DNA of 64,000 nucleotides from DASXKD01 sp963734725 (GCA_963734725.1 CAVTIX010000020.1:62001-126000), one strand, 5' to 3'; positions 40,412-52,146 are shown, counted from the stretch's first letter. Translations and numbers: made by a program. The notes: generated from the sequence alone by a model not told the origin.

Positions 40412-40873
40412 TCAACCGAGCGCGGCCAGCGCCTTCTGGTAGTCGGCGATGTCCCGCGCCTGGGGCGTCGGGTTGACCACCTTCCAGCGGACCACTCCGT
40501 CCTTGTCGATGATGAACGTACCGCGTACCGAGATGCCCCGGTCCTCGTTGAACACGCCATAGCGCTTGGCCACGTCGCCGTGCGGCCAGAAGTCCGACAG
40601 CAGTTCGAAGCCGAAGCCCTCCCTGTCCGCCCACACGCGGTGCGCGTAGCTGGAGTCCACCGACACCGTGAGCAGTTCCACGTCGTCCCGGTCGACCTCG
40701 GGGAAGTCATCCCGCAGGGCGCACAGTTCCCCGCTGCACACGTTGCTGAACGCGAGCGGGTAGAACACCAGCACCACGTTCTTCGCACCGCGGAAGCTGG
40801 ACAGCCGCACCGGCTTTCCGTGCTGGTCGCTCAGCTCGAAATCGGGGGCCTCCTGGCCTACCTCAACCGCCAT
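40412..40873 (-). CDS. AhpE-like peroxiredoxin
   Basis: A 153-residue peroxiredoxin. The active-site strand is VLVFYPLAFSNVCSGELCAL with the peroxidatic Cys after FSNV; FELLSDFWPHGDVAKRYGVF and RGTFIIDKDGVVRWKV complete the AhpE pattern. It reduces hydroperoxides in the cytosol. A second Cys four residues after the first (Cys-x4-Cys) recalls the resolving Cys of BCP-type enzymes and is absent from the one-Cys AhpE as I recall it. ATG has GGAAGGG upstream. The gene neighbourhood with DUF3052 and aceE is typical of actinobacterial chromosomes. Confidence 0.88.
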   Translation of the reverse strand: MAVEVGQEAPDFELSDQHGKPVRLSSFRGAKNVVLVFYPLAFSNVCSGELCALRDDFPEVDRDDVELLTVSVDSSYAHRVWADREGFGFELLSDFWPHGDVAKRYGVFNEDRGISVRGTFIIDKDGVVRWKVVNPTPQARDIADYQKALAALG

Positions 40874-41114
40874 TCCCGGGTCCCTTCCGCCGCGGCAGCG
40901 GCCCGTCCGGGCCGGCCCGGCTTGCGCGTCGCCGACCAGCCCAAGTCTGCCACCACAGATGGCCAGCCCGCGCCGTTCCGCGCATGGATAACGGCGCGCA
41001 CCGCGACACGAACGGCGCACGGGCCCGGCGCGCGACACAGCACGGCGCGGGCGGCATAATCCCCGGCGCGGTCCTGCCCCGGCCGGCGCTCAGCCTCGGC
41101 GCAGGAAGATCCGG

Positions 41115-41543
41115 TCAGCGCCGCGCGCGGGGCGCGACCAAGCGGGTGCCGAGCCAGTCCCGCCCGGCGGACAGGCTCGATGTCTGCGACAGCCCCGCAG
41201 TCGGCGCCGCCTCCCCAATCTCGCTCGGCTCGACGTAGTTGGCCCGGCCCGGCTTGGGGGTCAGGAGCCAGATATACCCGCCGTCTGCCAGGGGCGTCAG
41301 CGCGTCCGCCAGGGCGTCGAAGAGATCACCGTCCCCGTCACGCCACCACAGCAGGACCGCGTTGACCACGTCGTCGTAGTCCTCGTCGACAAGTTCCACG
41401 TCCTTTTGCCGGACGATGGCTTCCCGCAGCGCCTCATCACAGTCGTCTGCGTAGCCGATCTCCTGCACCACCTGACCCGGCTTGATGCCAAGTCGCTCGG
41501 CCAGGCCAGGTTGGTCCTGAGCCTGGCGCGCGGTCGCGCTCAC
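41115..41543 (-). CDS. DUF3052 domain-containing protein
   Basis: A 142-residue protein. GTG 41543 has an excellent GAGGAGGGG 6 nt upstream. It reads LAERLGIKPGQVVQEIGYAD, EDYDDVVNAVLLWWRDGDGD and ADGGYIWLLTPKPGRANYVE, characteristic of DUF3052, a conserved actinobacterial family of unknown function found near aceE and ahpE. The fold is small alpha/beta and acidic. It is monocistronic by appearance, with about 240 bp before the peroxiredoxin start. Confidence 0.85.
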   Translation of the reverse strand: MSATARQAQDQPGLAERLGIKPGQVVQEIGYADDCDEALREAIVRQKDVELVDEDYDDVVNAVLLWWRDGDGDLFDALADALTPLADGGYIWLLTPKPGRANYVEPSEIGEAAPTAGLSQTSSLSAGRDWLGTRLVAPRARR

Positions 41544-41758
41544 TAACCCCTCCTCAAGCCCTATCCCCACCGCGCCAAGTCTCGCGCCGGCCGCCAGGCC
41601 CGGGGCGGCCGCCCGGGATGACGGCACCGAGCGCGCTACCGTCCGCGTCGGCACTTCTTGCCCGCACAGTCCACACTGGGTCAGGCCCCCGCGCAAGTGT
41701 CAAGCGGCCCAGACACGAAATCTGGTCACACGCGGAACCTTCCCACTTCACCGGAGGC

Positions 41759-42169
41759 CTACCCGAGGAAAGACATGCGTACCTGTCTATCCGGATTATC
41801 AACATTCAGGTCTACCAGCGCGACCGCCTGCCAGGTGCCGAGCCCCATCGTGCCACCGAGCACCGGAATCACCAGGAACGGCGCCAGGAACGCAGGCAGC
41901 ACGTGCGACCTGCCGTGGCCGCGGGATCCGTGCGAGTGCCGCCACCGGTCGTCGGCGGGCAGCAGCTCGGCCAGCACGGCCAGCAAGTCCTCGTCGCTGC
42001 GCGCGCCCAATTCCATCAGCGCGAGCCCGGCGGTCGCGTGCGGGACGAATACGTGCAGCAGCCCGTCTCGGCCGCCGGATGCCCGCGCGGTGAACCGTGC
42101 GCATTCTCCGGTGATGTCGCTGATGCGCTCACGGCGCCCGGTTGAGGTCTCAACCACTTCGCTTTCCAT
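41759..42169 (-). CDS. YjbQ/UPF0047 family protein
   Basis: A 136-residue protein from ATG 42169, preceded by AGGAGGGAAGG. VVETSTGRRERISDITGECA, LLHVFVPHATAGLALMELGA (active-site Thr/His area) and GLGTWQAVALVDLNVDN are typical of YjbQ proteins, some of which have thiamin phosphate synthase activity. The usual C-terminal RxRxV tail is here DRQVRMSFLG. HSHGSRGHGRSHVLPAFLAP holds the conserved His. It diverges from aceE over 211 bp. Confidence 0.82.
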   Translation of the reverse strand: MESEVVETSTGRRERISDITGECARFTARASGGRDGLLHVFVPHATAGLALMELGARSDEDLLAVLAELLPADDRWRHSHGSRGHGRSHVLPAFLAPFLVIPVLGGTMGLGTWQAVALVDLNVDNPDRQVRMSFLG

Positions 42170-42380
42170 GCCGAACGACCTTCCCTCCTGCCGGAATCCG
42201 CACATCATCCCGTAGCTTCGGGGTTCTCAAAAGCAGGCCCTGCGGGCCGATGTGCGTTTAGACCGCGCGCGTATGAGAATTGGTCTGGACAACTACCCAC
42301 GCGCAGACAGGTAACCAGCCGCCTGCGCCGCACACGCATGGCGGTGACCAGCCGCCCACGCTCGGAAGGCGGGATAGCCC

Positions 42381-45143
<2,763 letters not shown>

Positions 45144-45146
45144 CCT

Positions 45147-45247
45147 GGCCCGGGCCCACGCCCGCTAGCCGAGGCCCGGGCCCTCGCGCGCTGGCCCGGC
45201 CTGGGCCCTCGACCGCTACCCCGGCCCGGGCCCTCGACCGTCCCCCG
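45147..45247. repeat. four tandem GC-only-rich 25-bp units after aceE
   Basis: Four units of about 25 bp (45147-45172, 45173-45197, 45198-45222, 45223-45247) each begin with GGCCCGGGCCC or GGCCTGGGCCC; the last three continue CTCG. They start 4 bp after the aceE stop. On the minus strand they overlap the end of the kinase remnant. Each unit contains the self-complementary GGCCCGGGCC, so the RNA could form several hairpins and act as a terminator for aceE. Confidence 0.8.
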
Positions 45248-45385
45248 CTGCCGGCACGGTGACCATGATCCGCAGACCACCGGCCGGGAGGCTGTGCGCC
45301 TCGACCGAGGCGCCGTGCACGATCCCGATGGACCGGACGATGGCCAGGCCCAGCCCGGCGCCGTCGCGCGCGCTGGTTCGTTCCT
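45216..45385 (-). pseudogene. sensor histidine kinase C-terminal fragment
   Basis: About 55 residues on the minus strand read ERTSARDGAGLGLAIVRSIG, IVHGASVEAHSLPAGGLRIM, VTVPAAG and stop at a TAG inside the tandem repeat. This is the G2 box and last strand of a HisKA-type sensor kinase ATPase domain. The remainder of the kinase upstream is replaced by an ABC permease remnant in the opposite orientation, so the gene was cut by a rearrangement near 45385. Confidence 0.75.
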
Positions 45386-46420
45386 CGGGATCTCGGGGTC
45401 CAGCCGCGCCCAGCTCATCGCGGAGATCGACGCGCTGGGCACCAACATGCTCACGGTGACGCCGGGCCAGGCGCTGTCCGGCGGGCAGGCCGTCCTGCCC
45501 GCGACCGCGCCGGCGATGGTGGCGCGGATCGGCCCGGTCCAGTCCGCCGCGGCGATCGGCGACGTGGCCGCGAACCTGTACCGCAACGACCGGATCCCGG
45601 CGGCGAAACCGACGCGATCACGGTCTACTCCGCCGGCGCCAGCCTGCTGCGGACCGTGCAGGGGCATCTGGCCAGGGGCACATTCCTCAACCGGGCGACA
45701 GCCCGCTTCCCGGCGGCGGTGCTGGGCGCCAGCGCGGCGGCCGCGCTGGGCATCGACCAGGCCGGCGGCCAGGCCCAGGTCTGGCTCGGCGGCCGCTGGT
45801 TCGCCGTGGCCGGCATCATGGCGCCGGCGCCGCTCGCCCCGGAACTGGACCGTGCCGTGCTCATCGGGCTGCCCATCGCCCGCAGCCTGCTGCACGCGCG
45901 CGCCGCGCCGGCCGAGATCTACGTCAGGACCGCCCCGGCCAGCGTCACAGCGGTCGAGGACGTGCTCGCGGCGACCGCCGACCCGGCCGCGCCGCAGGGC
46001 GTTTCGATCAGCAACCCGGCCGACGCGACCGCGGCCTTCCAGGCCCTCTTCCTCGCGCTGGGCACCGTCGCGCTGCTGGTCGGCGGGGTGGGGATCGCCA
46101 ACGTGATGGTCATCGCGGTGCTGGAACGGCGCGGTGAGATCGGGCTGCGCCGCGCGCTGGGCGCGACCCGCACGCATATCGCCGCCCAGTTCATCGCGGA
46201 GTCGGCGCTGCTAGCGCTGCTCGGCGGGATCGCGGGCGCGCTGCTCGGCGGGTTCGCCACCGCCGGTTACGCGCACCTGCGGCAGTGGAGCGCTGTCGTG
46301 CCCGGAACGGCGCTCGGCGCGGCGGTGGCCGCCGCGCTGGCCATCGGCGCCGTGGCCGGCGTCTACCCCGCGCTGCGCGCCGCCCGCCTGTCCCCCGCCG
46401 AAGCCCTCCGCAGCCCATAA
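45385..46420 (+). pseudogene. MacB/FtsX-type ABC permease, 5'-truncated and frameshifted
   Basis: The frame opens abruptly at LGISGSSRAQLIAEIDALGT, which is the periplasmic start of a MacB-like permease right after its lost first membrane helix. It continues through MLTVTPGQALSGGQAVLPAT to about 45605, where it shifts to another frame that reads DAITVYSAGASLLRTVQGHL and on to the end, with three terminal membrane helices (VALLVGGVGIANVMVIAVLE and the ALGATRTHIAAQF loop). No ATPase gene is adjacent. Truncation plus frameshift make it non-functional. Confidence 0.8.
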
Positions 46421-46565
46421 CCCGGTGATCATGGCGTTCGGTGACCGGGACCACCCCGGGCGGCACCAGCGGGAGCCCCCCAAACAAGGCACTGACCTGG
46501 GCATGGGTACGCGGCACCACAAGCGTACGCCCGCGCAGCGAAGCCGGCCGGGCTAGGGAAGGCGC

Positions 46566-46802
46566 ATGATAGTAGCTATGAAGGCATCCCGCGCCGCCGT
46601 CCGGCGCCATCTGCCCGGCAGCCCGTTCCCTCCCCCGGCGCCGGCGCCCCCGGCCGAGACGTTCGCCGTCCACGATCAGGTCACCCACGACAAGTACGGG
46701 CTCGGCGTCATCCTCGGCGTGGACGACTACGCCGTGCTGGTGGACTTCCGCCCGCAGCAACGGCGGATCCCACTCCCGTGCGCCAAGCTCACCAAGCTGT
46801 AA
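46566..46802 (+). CDS. small protein with PcrA-tail-like beta domain
   Basis: A 78-residue protein. The first 30 residues are basic and Pro-rich; the rest reads FAVHDQVTHDKYGLGVILGV and DDYAVLVDFRPQQRRIPLPC, ending AKLTKL. The VTHDKYGLG pattern with a following small beta barrel resembles the C-terminal Tudor-like domain of PcrA/UvrD helicases and similar CarD-like modules that touch RNA polymerase. Function unproven. AGGGAAGG precedes ATG 46566; ATG 46578 is an alternative. Confidence 0.65.
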   Translation: MIVAMKASRAAVRRHLPGSPFPPPAPAPPAETFAVHDQVTHDKYGLGVILGVDDYAVLVDFRPQQRRIPLPCAKLTKL

Positions 46803-46952
46803 CATCCCTTGGCCGGGTGCACGCACGATGGCCCGCCCCGGCATGCACCCAGCCTCGGGCGCCGACGGGTCAGCCGACAACCATGACGTTTCCGCCTGGG
46901 GTCGGGTTGCCCGGCCCGTTCTGCATCGGGGGCCTGCCCGTGACAGGCTGAG

Positions 46953-48161
46953 GTGGTGACAGCGTCTCCGCAGGTGCCGCACCGGGCGCAGCCCCCCGCC
47001 GCGCAGTCCGGCCTGGTCCGCGCCGAAACGGTCCGGCGGCTGGAGCAGAACATGGGCGCGCTCGGCACCGCGGCGATGGCCTCCATGGAGCAGCGGCTGC
47101 CCTGGTTCCGTGCCCTGCCCGCGGAGAACCGCTCCTGGATCGGCCTGGTCGCCCAGGCCGGCATCGCCGCGTTCGTGGACTGGGTCAAGCACCCGCAGCG
47201 CCGCCCGGCCGTGGCGGGCGAGGTGTTCGGCACGGCGCCCCGCGAGCTGGCCAGGGCGGTGAGCCTGCAGCAAACGGTGGAGATGGTGCGGATCACGATC
47301 GACGTGGTCGAGGCGCAGGTCGACCGGCTTGCCGCGCCCGGCGGGGAGGCCGAACTACGCGAGGCGGTGCTCCGCTATACCCGGGAGATCGCGTTCGGCG
47401 CCGCCCAGGTCTACGCCCGCACCGCCGAGGCCAGGGGCGCCTGGGACGCGCGGCTGGAGGCCCTGGTGGTGGACTCCCTGGTCCGCGGCGAAAGCGGCGA
47501 GGGCCTGCACTCCTGGGCGGCGGCGCTGAACTGGTCCTCCTCGCCCGTAGCCGTGATCGCGGGCACCGCGGACGGTGGGGAGCCGGCGGCGATCATCGAC
47601 GACCTGCGCGCGCTCGCCCGGCGGTCCAGGCTGGACCTGCTGGCCGGGGTGCAGGGCAGCCGGCTGGTGGTGGTGCTCGGTGGCAGCGCCGACCCGCTCG
47701 CGGCGGCGCAGCAGCTCATCGGGCGGTTCGGCCCGGGACCGGTGGTGGTCGGCCACGTGGTGCCCGACCTGCAGGCCGCCGCCCCGTCCGCGGCCGCCGC
47801 CGTGGCCGGCCTGCGCGCGGCGGCGGCCTGGCCGGACGCGCCGCGTCCGGTGCTGGCCGCCGACCTGCTCCCCGAACGCGCACTGGACGGAGACGAGGCG
47901 GCCCGCGCGGAACTGCTCGCCGATGTCTACGAGCCGATGCTGAGCGGGGGCGCGGCGCTGGTCGAGACCGTCACCACCTACCTGGAGCAGGGCTTCTCGC
48001 TGGAGGCGGCGGCCCGGCTGCTGTTCGTCCACCCCAACACCGTTCGTTACCGGCTGCGCCGGGTCAGTGAGCTGACCGGGCTCTCCGCCACCACCGGGCG
48101 CAGCGGATTCACCCTGTGGGTGGCCATCATTCTGGGGCGGCTTGTTCACAAGCGAACGTGA
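46953..48161 (+). CDS. fasR: FasR-type PucR-family transcriptional regulator
   Basis: A 402-residue regulator. The C-terminus holds a PucR-type helix-turn-helix: FSLEAAARLLFVHPNTVRYR followed by LRRVSELTGLSATTGRSGFT. The N-terminal domain (MEQRLPWFRALPAENRSWIG, LVAQAGIAAFVDWVKHPQ) is that of FasR, the activator of the fabD-fabH-acpP-fabF operon in Streptomyces. The position directly upstream of fabD supports this. GTG 46953 and GTG 46956 are adjacent possible starts. It probably binds the 86-bp gap before fabD. Confidence 0.88.
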   Translation: MVTASPQVPHRAQPPAAQSGLVRAETVRRLEQNMGALGTAAMASMEQRLPWFRALPAENRSWIGLVAQAGIAAFVDWVKHPQRRPAVAGEVFGTAPRELARAVSLQQTVEMVRITIDVVEAQVDRLAAPGGEAELREAVLRYTREIAFGAAQVYARTAEARGAWDARLEALVVDSLVRGESGEGLHSWAAALNWSSSPVAVIAGTADGGEPAAIIDDLRALARRSRLDLLAGVQGSRLVVVLGGSADPLAAAQQLIGRFGPGPVVVGHVVPDLQAAAPSAAAAVAGLRAAAAWPDAPRPVLAADLLPERALDGDEAARAELLADVYEPMLSGGAALVETVTTYLEQGFSLEAAARLLFVHPNTVRYRLRRVSELTGLSATTGRSGFTLWVAIILGRLVHKRT

Positions 48162-48247
48162 CCTGTCGACTTCCTACAAAGTTATACGGGCAAAGTTCGT
48201 CATCTTCCTCATCCCCCTGGCGGACTTCTACAGTGCAGGGTAGAGGG

Positions 48248-49441
48248 ATGCTTGTTATCGCTGCGCCGGGCCAGGGCGCGCAGGCGCCCGGTTTCCTGAC
48301 GCCCTGGCTGGACCTGCCCGGCGTCGCGGACCGCCTCACGGCCTGGTCCGACCTCGCCGGATGCGACTTGATCGCCTGCGGCACGACCGCTAGCGCCGAG
48401 GAGATCACGGACACCGCGATCGCCCAGCCGCTGCTGGTCGCCGCCGCGCTCGCGACCGCCGAAGCGCTCGGCGGGCTGGGCCAGCTGCGCAAGCAGGCCG
48501 GCATCGCGGCGGGGCACAGCGTAGGGGAACTCGCGGCCGGGGCGATCGCCGGCGTCCTCTCGCCGGAAGACGCGATGCGCCTGGTCAGCGTGCGTGGCCG
48601 GGCCATGGCCAAGGCCGCGGCCGCCGAAGCGACCGGCATGACCGCCGTGCTCGGCGGCGACCAGGGCGAGGTGCTCGCCGCGCTCGGCGCGCACGGGCTC
48701 ACCCCGGCGAACGTGAACGGAGCAGGGCAGATCGTGGCCGCAGGCACCATGGCCCAGCTTGCCGCGCTCGCGGCCGACCCGCCGGCCGGGGCCCGGCTGC
48801 GCCCGCTGACCGTGGCAGGCGCGTTCCACACCGCTCACATGGCCCCTGCCGTCGCAGCGCTGCGCGAGGCGGCGGCCGGCATCATCGTGAGCGATCCCGC
48901 CATTGTGCTGCTCTCCAACGCCGACGGTGCAGCGGTCAAGTCGGGCAGCGACTGGCTGGAGCGAATCGTCACCCAGGTGAGCGCCCCGGTCCGGTGGGAC
49001 CAGTGCATGCAGACGATGGCCGGCCTGGGCGCGAGCGCGCTCATCGAGCTCCCGCCGGCTGGCACGCTGACCGGCCTGGCCCGGCGGGCCCTGCCGCAAC
49101 TGGCGCGGGTCGCGCTGAAGACCCCCGATGACCTGGACGCGGCGCGCTCGCTGCTGGCCGAGCACGGCATGTCCGAGCACCACGAGAGCTGGCACACCCC
49201 GGAATGGCGGCTGGTGGTTGCGGCGCAGGGGGGCACGTTCTGGGTCGGCGACTCGGCGCAGGACACCGCGCCCGGCGCCCGCGTCCGCCCTGGCACGGCG
49301 CTGGGCCACATCCAGGTCCGCAGCGACCAGAAGCCGGTCACCGCGGACTTCGCCGCCGTCGTCCTGGAGTGGCTGGTCGAGGACGGCGACCCGGTGGCGG
49401 AGGGCCAGCCCCTGGTCCGGCTGCAGCCGGAGGATGCATGA
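48248..49441 (+). CDS. fabD: malonyl-CoA:ACP transacylase with C-terminal biotinyl-like domain
   Basis: A 397-residue product. Residues 1-300 are a complete FabD: LVIAAPGQGAQAPGFLTPWL, nucleophile Ser in GIAAGHSVGELAAGAIAGV, and catalytic His in GAFHTAHMAP. It loads malonyl groups on ACP. Residues about 315-397 are extra: WRLVVAAQGGTFWVGDSA followed by VRPGTALGHIQV and VVLEWLVEDGDPVAEGQPLV. This is the hammerhead fold of biotinyl/lipoyl domains, but the Met-Lys-Met turn is replaced by RSDQKP, so modification is unlikely. First gene of the fab operon. Confidence 0.88.
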   Translation: MLVIAAPGQGAQAPGFLTPWLDLPGVADRLTAWSDLAGCDLIACGTTASAEEITDTAIAQPLLVAAALATAEALGGLGQLRKQAGIAAGHSVGELAAGAIAGVLSPEDAMRLVSVRGRAMAKAAAAEATGMTAVLGGDQGEVLAALGAHGLTPANVNGAGQIVAAGTMAQLAALAADPPAGARLRPLTVAGAFHTAHMAPAVAALREAAAGIIVSDPAIVLLSNADGAAVKSGSDWLERIVTQVSAPVRWDQCMQTMAGLGASALIELPPAGTLTGLARRALPQLARVALKTPDDLDAARSLLAEHGMSEHHESWHTPEWRLVVAAQGGTFWVGDSAQDTAPGARVRPGTALGHIQVRSDQKPVTADFAAVVLEWLVEDGDPVAEGQPLVRLQPEDA

Positions 49442-49511
49442 GGCCCGCACTGGGGGGCAGCACAACCCGCAGCGAGCAGACGATACGGCCGATGGGGAAG
49501 GTGAGCCACTG

Positions 49512-50480
49512 ATGCGACTGACCGATGGGTCCCCAGGCTCGCGGATCCTCGCGTTCGGCGGGTATCAGCCGGCGAACGTGCTCACTAATGAGGAACTGGC
49601 TGCCACCGTCGACACGAGCGACGAGTGGATCCGCAGCCGGGTGGGCATCGCCAGCAGGCGGCTGGCCGGCCCGGACGAGACGGTCACGGACATGGCCGTG
49701 GCAGCGGGCGGGAAGGCGCTGGCCGCCAGCGGCCTGTCCGCCGCCGACATCGACCTGGTGATCGTGGCCACCTGCACGCCGGAGGTCATGATCCCCAACA
49801 CCGCGGCCAGCGTGGCCACCCGGCTCGGGATCGTGGCGCCGGGCGCCTACGACCTGAACGCGGCGTGCGCGGGCTTCTGCTACGCGCTCGGCACGGCCAG
49901 CGACGCGGTGCGGGCCGGCAGCGCACGGAACGTGCTGGTGATCGGCGCCGAGAAGCTCTCTCAGTGGGTCGACTGGACCGACCGGTCCACCTGCATCATC
50001 TTCGCGGACGGAGCGGGCGCCGCGGTGGTCGCTCCTGTAGCCGATCCGGACGCCGCACCTGGCATCGGCCCCGTGGTGTGGGGCAGCGACGGCGGCATGG
50101 CCGACAAGATCAGCATTGCTGACCGCCGTTCGTTCATCCACCAGGAAGGGCTGGCGGTGTTTCGGTGGGCCACCACCGCGCTGCACCCGGTCGCCCTGGC
50201 CGCGTGCGAACGGGCTGGGGTGGACCCGGCCAGCCTGGCCGCGTTCGTGCCGCACCAGGCGAACCTGCGCATCGTCGAGGCGATCGCGCGCAAGCTCCGC
50301 GCCCCGCAGGCGCTGGTCGCCGACGACATCGTGCACGCGGGCAACACCTCGTCCGCGTCGATCCCGCTCGCGCTGTCCCGCATGATCGAGCGCGGCGATG
50401 TCGCCTCCGACGACACGGTCCTGCTGCTGGGCTTCGGCGCGGGCATCAGCTACGCCGCGCAGGTGATCAAAGTACCCTGA
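49512..50480 (+). CDS. fabH: beta-ketoacyl-ACP synthase III
   Basis: A 322-residue KAS III. Catalytic Cys is in YDLNAACAGFCYALGTASD, His in FVPHQANLRIVEAIARKL, Asn in VHAGNTSSASIPLALSRM. TSDEWIRSRVGIASRRL is the usual N-terminal motif. It condenses acyl-CoA with malonyl-ACP to start fatty acid synthesis. ATG 49512 has GGGGAAGG about 12 nt upstream. It follows fabD after 70 bp and precedes acpP. Confidence 0.93.
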   Translation: MRLTDGSPGSRILAFGGYQPANVLTNEELAATVDTSDEWIRSRVGIASRRLAGPDETVTDMAVAAGGKALAASGLSAADIDLVIVATCTPEVMIPNTAASVATRLGIVAPGAYDLNAACAGFCYALGTASDAVRAGSARNVLVIGAEKLSQWVDWTDRSTCIIFADGAGAAVVAPVADPDAAPGIGPVVWGSDGGMADKISIADRRSFIHQEGLAVFRWATTALHPVALAACERAGVDPASLAAFVPHQANLRIVEAIARKLRAPQALVADDIVHAGNTSSASIPLALSRMIERGDVASDDTVLLLGFGAGISYAAQVIKVP

Positions 50481-50556
50481 CCGGGCCCGGGCGCCGGGGC
50501 ACCCGTCCCAGCCCAGGCCCAACCCAGAAAACAAAAACGAAGGAGAAGAAGCATCC

Positions 50557-50811
50557 ATGGCGATGACCGAAACAGAAATCCGGACCGGCCTCGGGGAGAT
50601 CATCGACGAAGTCGCGGGCGTCCCCGCCGACGAAGTCACCCCGGAGAAGAGCTTCGTGGACGACCTGGACATCGACTCGCTGTCGATGGTCGAGATCGCG
50701 GTGGCGGCCCAGGACAAGTTCGGCGTGGACATCCCCGACGACGAGCTGAAGAACCTGAAGACCGTCCAGGACGTCATCGACTACGTCCGCCGCGCCGAAG
50801 TCTCGGCCTGA
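50557..50811 (+). CDS. acpP: acyl carrier protein
   Basis: An 84-residue acidic, helical carrier protein. The 4'-phosphopantetheine attachment site is the Ser in VDDLDIDSLSMVEIAVAAQD (Asp-Ser-Leu). EKSFVDDL and FGVDIPDDELKNLKTVQDVI are typical. A clear GAAGGAGAAGAAGC stands before the ATG. It carries growing acyl chains between FabD, FabH and FabF and sits between fabH and fabF. Confidence 0.95.
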   Translation: MAMTETEIRTGLGEIIDEVAGVPADEVTPEKSFVDDLDIDSLSMVEIAVAAQDKFGVDIPDDELKNLKTVQDVIDYVRRAEVSA

Positions 50812-50870
50812 TCGCGCGAGCCGCTGACCGCGGCGTCCGCGACGGCACCGCAGCGAAGGAGCTGATAACT

Positions 50871-52118
50871 GTGCGGGCAGACCAGCCAAGTGTCGTGGTC
50901 ACCGGCCTCGGCGCCACCACGCCGCTGGGCGGTGACGTCGCCAGCACCTGGGCCGGGATGCTGGCCGGGCGCAGCGGCGCCCGGCCGCTCACCGACGACG
51001 GATACGCCAGCCTGCCGGCCCGGATCGCCGCCCCGGCAGCGGTCGACCCGGCGACGGTGCTCGACCGGGTGCAGGCGCGCCGGCTCGACCGGTGCGAGCA
51101 GTTCGCGCTCGTCGCAGCCCGGGAGGCGTGGGCCGACGCGGGCGCCCCGGAGGTGCCGCCTGAGCGGCTCGGGGTGGTCGTGTCCAGCGGCATCGGCGGG
51201 ATCTCCACCACCCTCGCTGGCTACGACACGCTGCGCGACCGCGGTTGGCAGCGCCTCTCCCCGTTCACAGTCCCTATGCTCATGCCGAACGGATCGGCGG
51301 GGTGGATCGGCATCGAACTTGGGGCGCGTGCCGGGATACACACCACGGTGAGCGCGTGCGCCTCGGGCGCCGAGGCCATCGGCTACGCGATCGACATGAT
51401 CAGGATGGGCCGGGCCGACGTGGTCCTGGCCGGCGGGACCGAGGCAGCGATCATCCCGCTGAACATCGCGGCCTTCGCCGCCATGCGGGCCCTGTCCACC
51501 CGCAACGACGAGCCGGAGCGAGCCTCGCGCCCGTTCGACAAGGGCCGGGACGGTTTCGTGCTAGGCGAGGGCGCGGGCATAGTGGTGCTGGAATCGGCCG
51601 AGCACGCGCAGCGGCGGGGAGCGCGGCTGCACGCCGTGGCGGCCGGCTCGGGGTACTCGTCCGACGCGCACCACATCGCCCAGCCCGAACCCGGCGGCAC
51701 CGGCATCGTCGCCGCCATCCAGGCGGTGCTCGCCGACGCCGGGCTGGACCCGGACCAGGTGGTGCACGTGAACGCGCACGCCACCTCCACCCCGGCCGGT
51801 GACGCCGTGGAAGGCCAGGCCATCGCCACCGCGCTCGGCCCTGCGGCCGACGGGGTGATCGTATCCGCCACCAAGTCAATGACCGGGCACCTGCTCGGCG
51901 GGGCGGGCGCCGTGGAGGCGGTCGCCACGATCCTGGCCTTGCGCGAGCGGGTTGCCCCGCCGACGATCAACCTGGACGACCCGGACGACGAGGCACGGGT
52001 CAACATCGCCACCCAGCCGCGGGAGCTCGCCCCGCACGGCCGCGCGCCCATGGCGGCGCTGAACAACTCGTTCGGCTTCGGCGGGCACAACGTGACGCTC
52101 GCTTTCACCGCCGCTTGA
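50871..52118 (+). CDS. fabF: beta-ketoacyl-ACP synthase II
   Basis: A 415-residue KAS II from GTG 50871. Catalytic Cys is in TVSACASGAEAIGYAIDMI, and the His pair in VNAHATSTPAGDAVE and LNNSFGFGGHNVTLAF. QPSVVVTGLGATTPLGGDVA opens the first thiolase half. It elongates acyl-ACP. GAAGGAG lies upstream of the start. The stop is 28 bp before the accD start. Confidence 0.93.
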   Translation: MRADQPSVVVTGLGATTPLGGDVASTWAGMLAGRSGARPLTDDGYASLPARIAAPAAVDPATVLDRVQARRLDRCEQFALVAAREAWADAGAPEVPPERLGVVVSSGIGGISTTLAGYDTLRDRGWQRLSPFTVPMLMPNGSAGWIGIELGARAGIHTTVSACASGAEAIGYAIDMIRMGRADVVLAGGTEAAIIPLNIAAFAAMRALSTRNDEPERASRPFDKGRDGFVLGEGAGIVVLESAEHAQRRGARLHAVAAGSGYSSDAHHIAQPEPGGTGIVAAIQAVLADAGLDPDQVVHVNAHATSTPAGDAVEGQAIATALGPAADGVIVSATKSMTGHLLGGAGAVEAVATILALRERVAPPTINLDDPDDEARVNIATQPRELAPHGRAPMAALNNSFGFGGHNVTLAFTAA

Positions 52119-52146
52119 CCAGTTCTCCGCCCGCAAGGAGGCTCCC

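Noticed and set aside
46815..46850. GGGTGCA / TGCACCC hairpin after the small PcrA-tail-like gene
   Set aside because: The arms are short with a 22-nt loop and no T tract; too weak to call a terminator.
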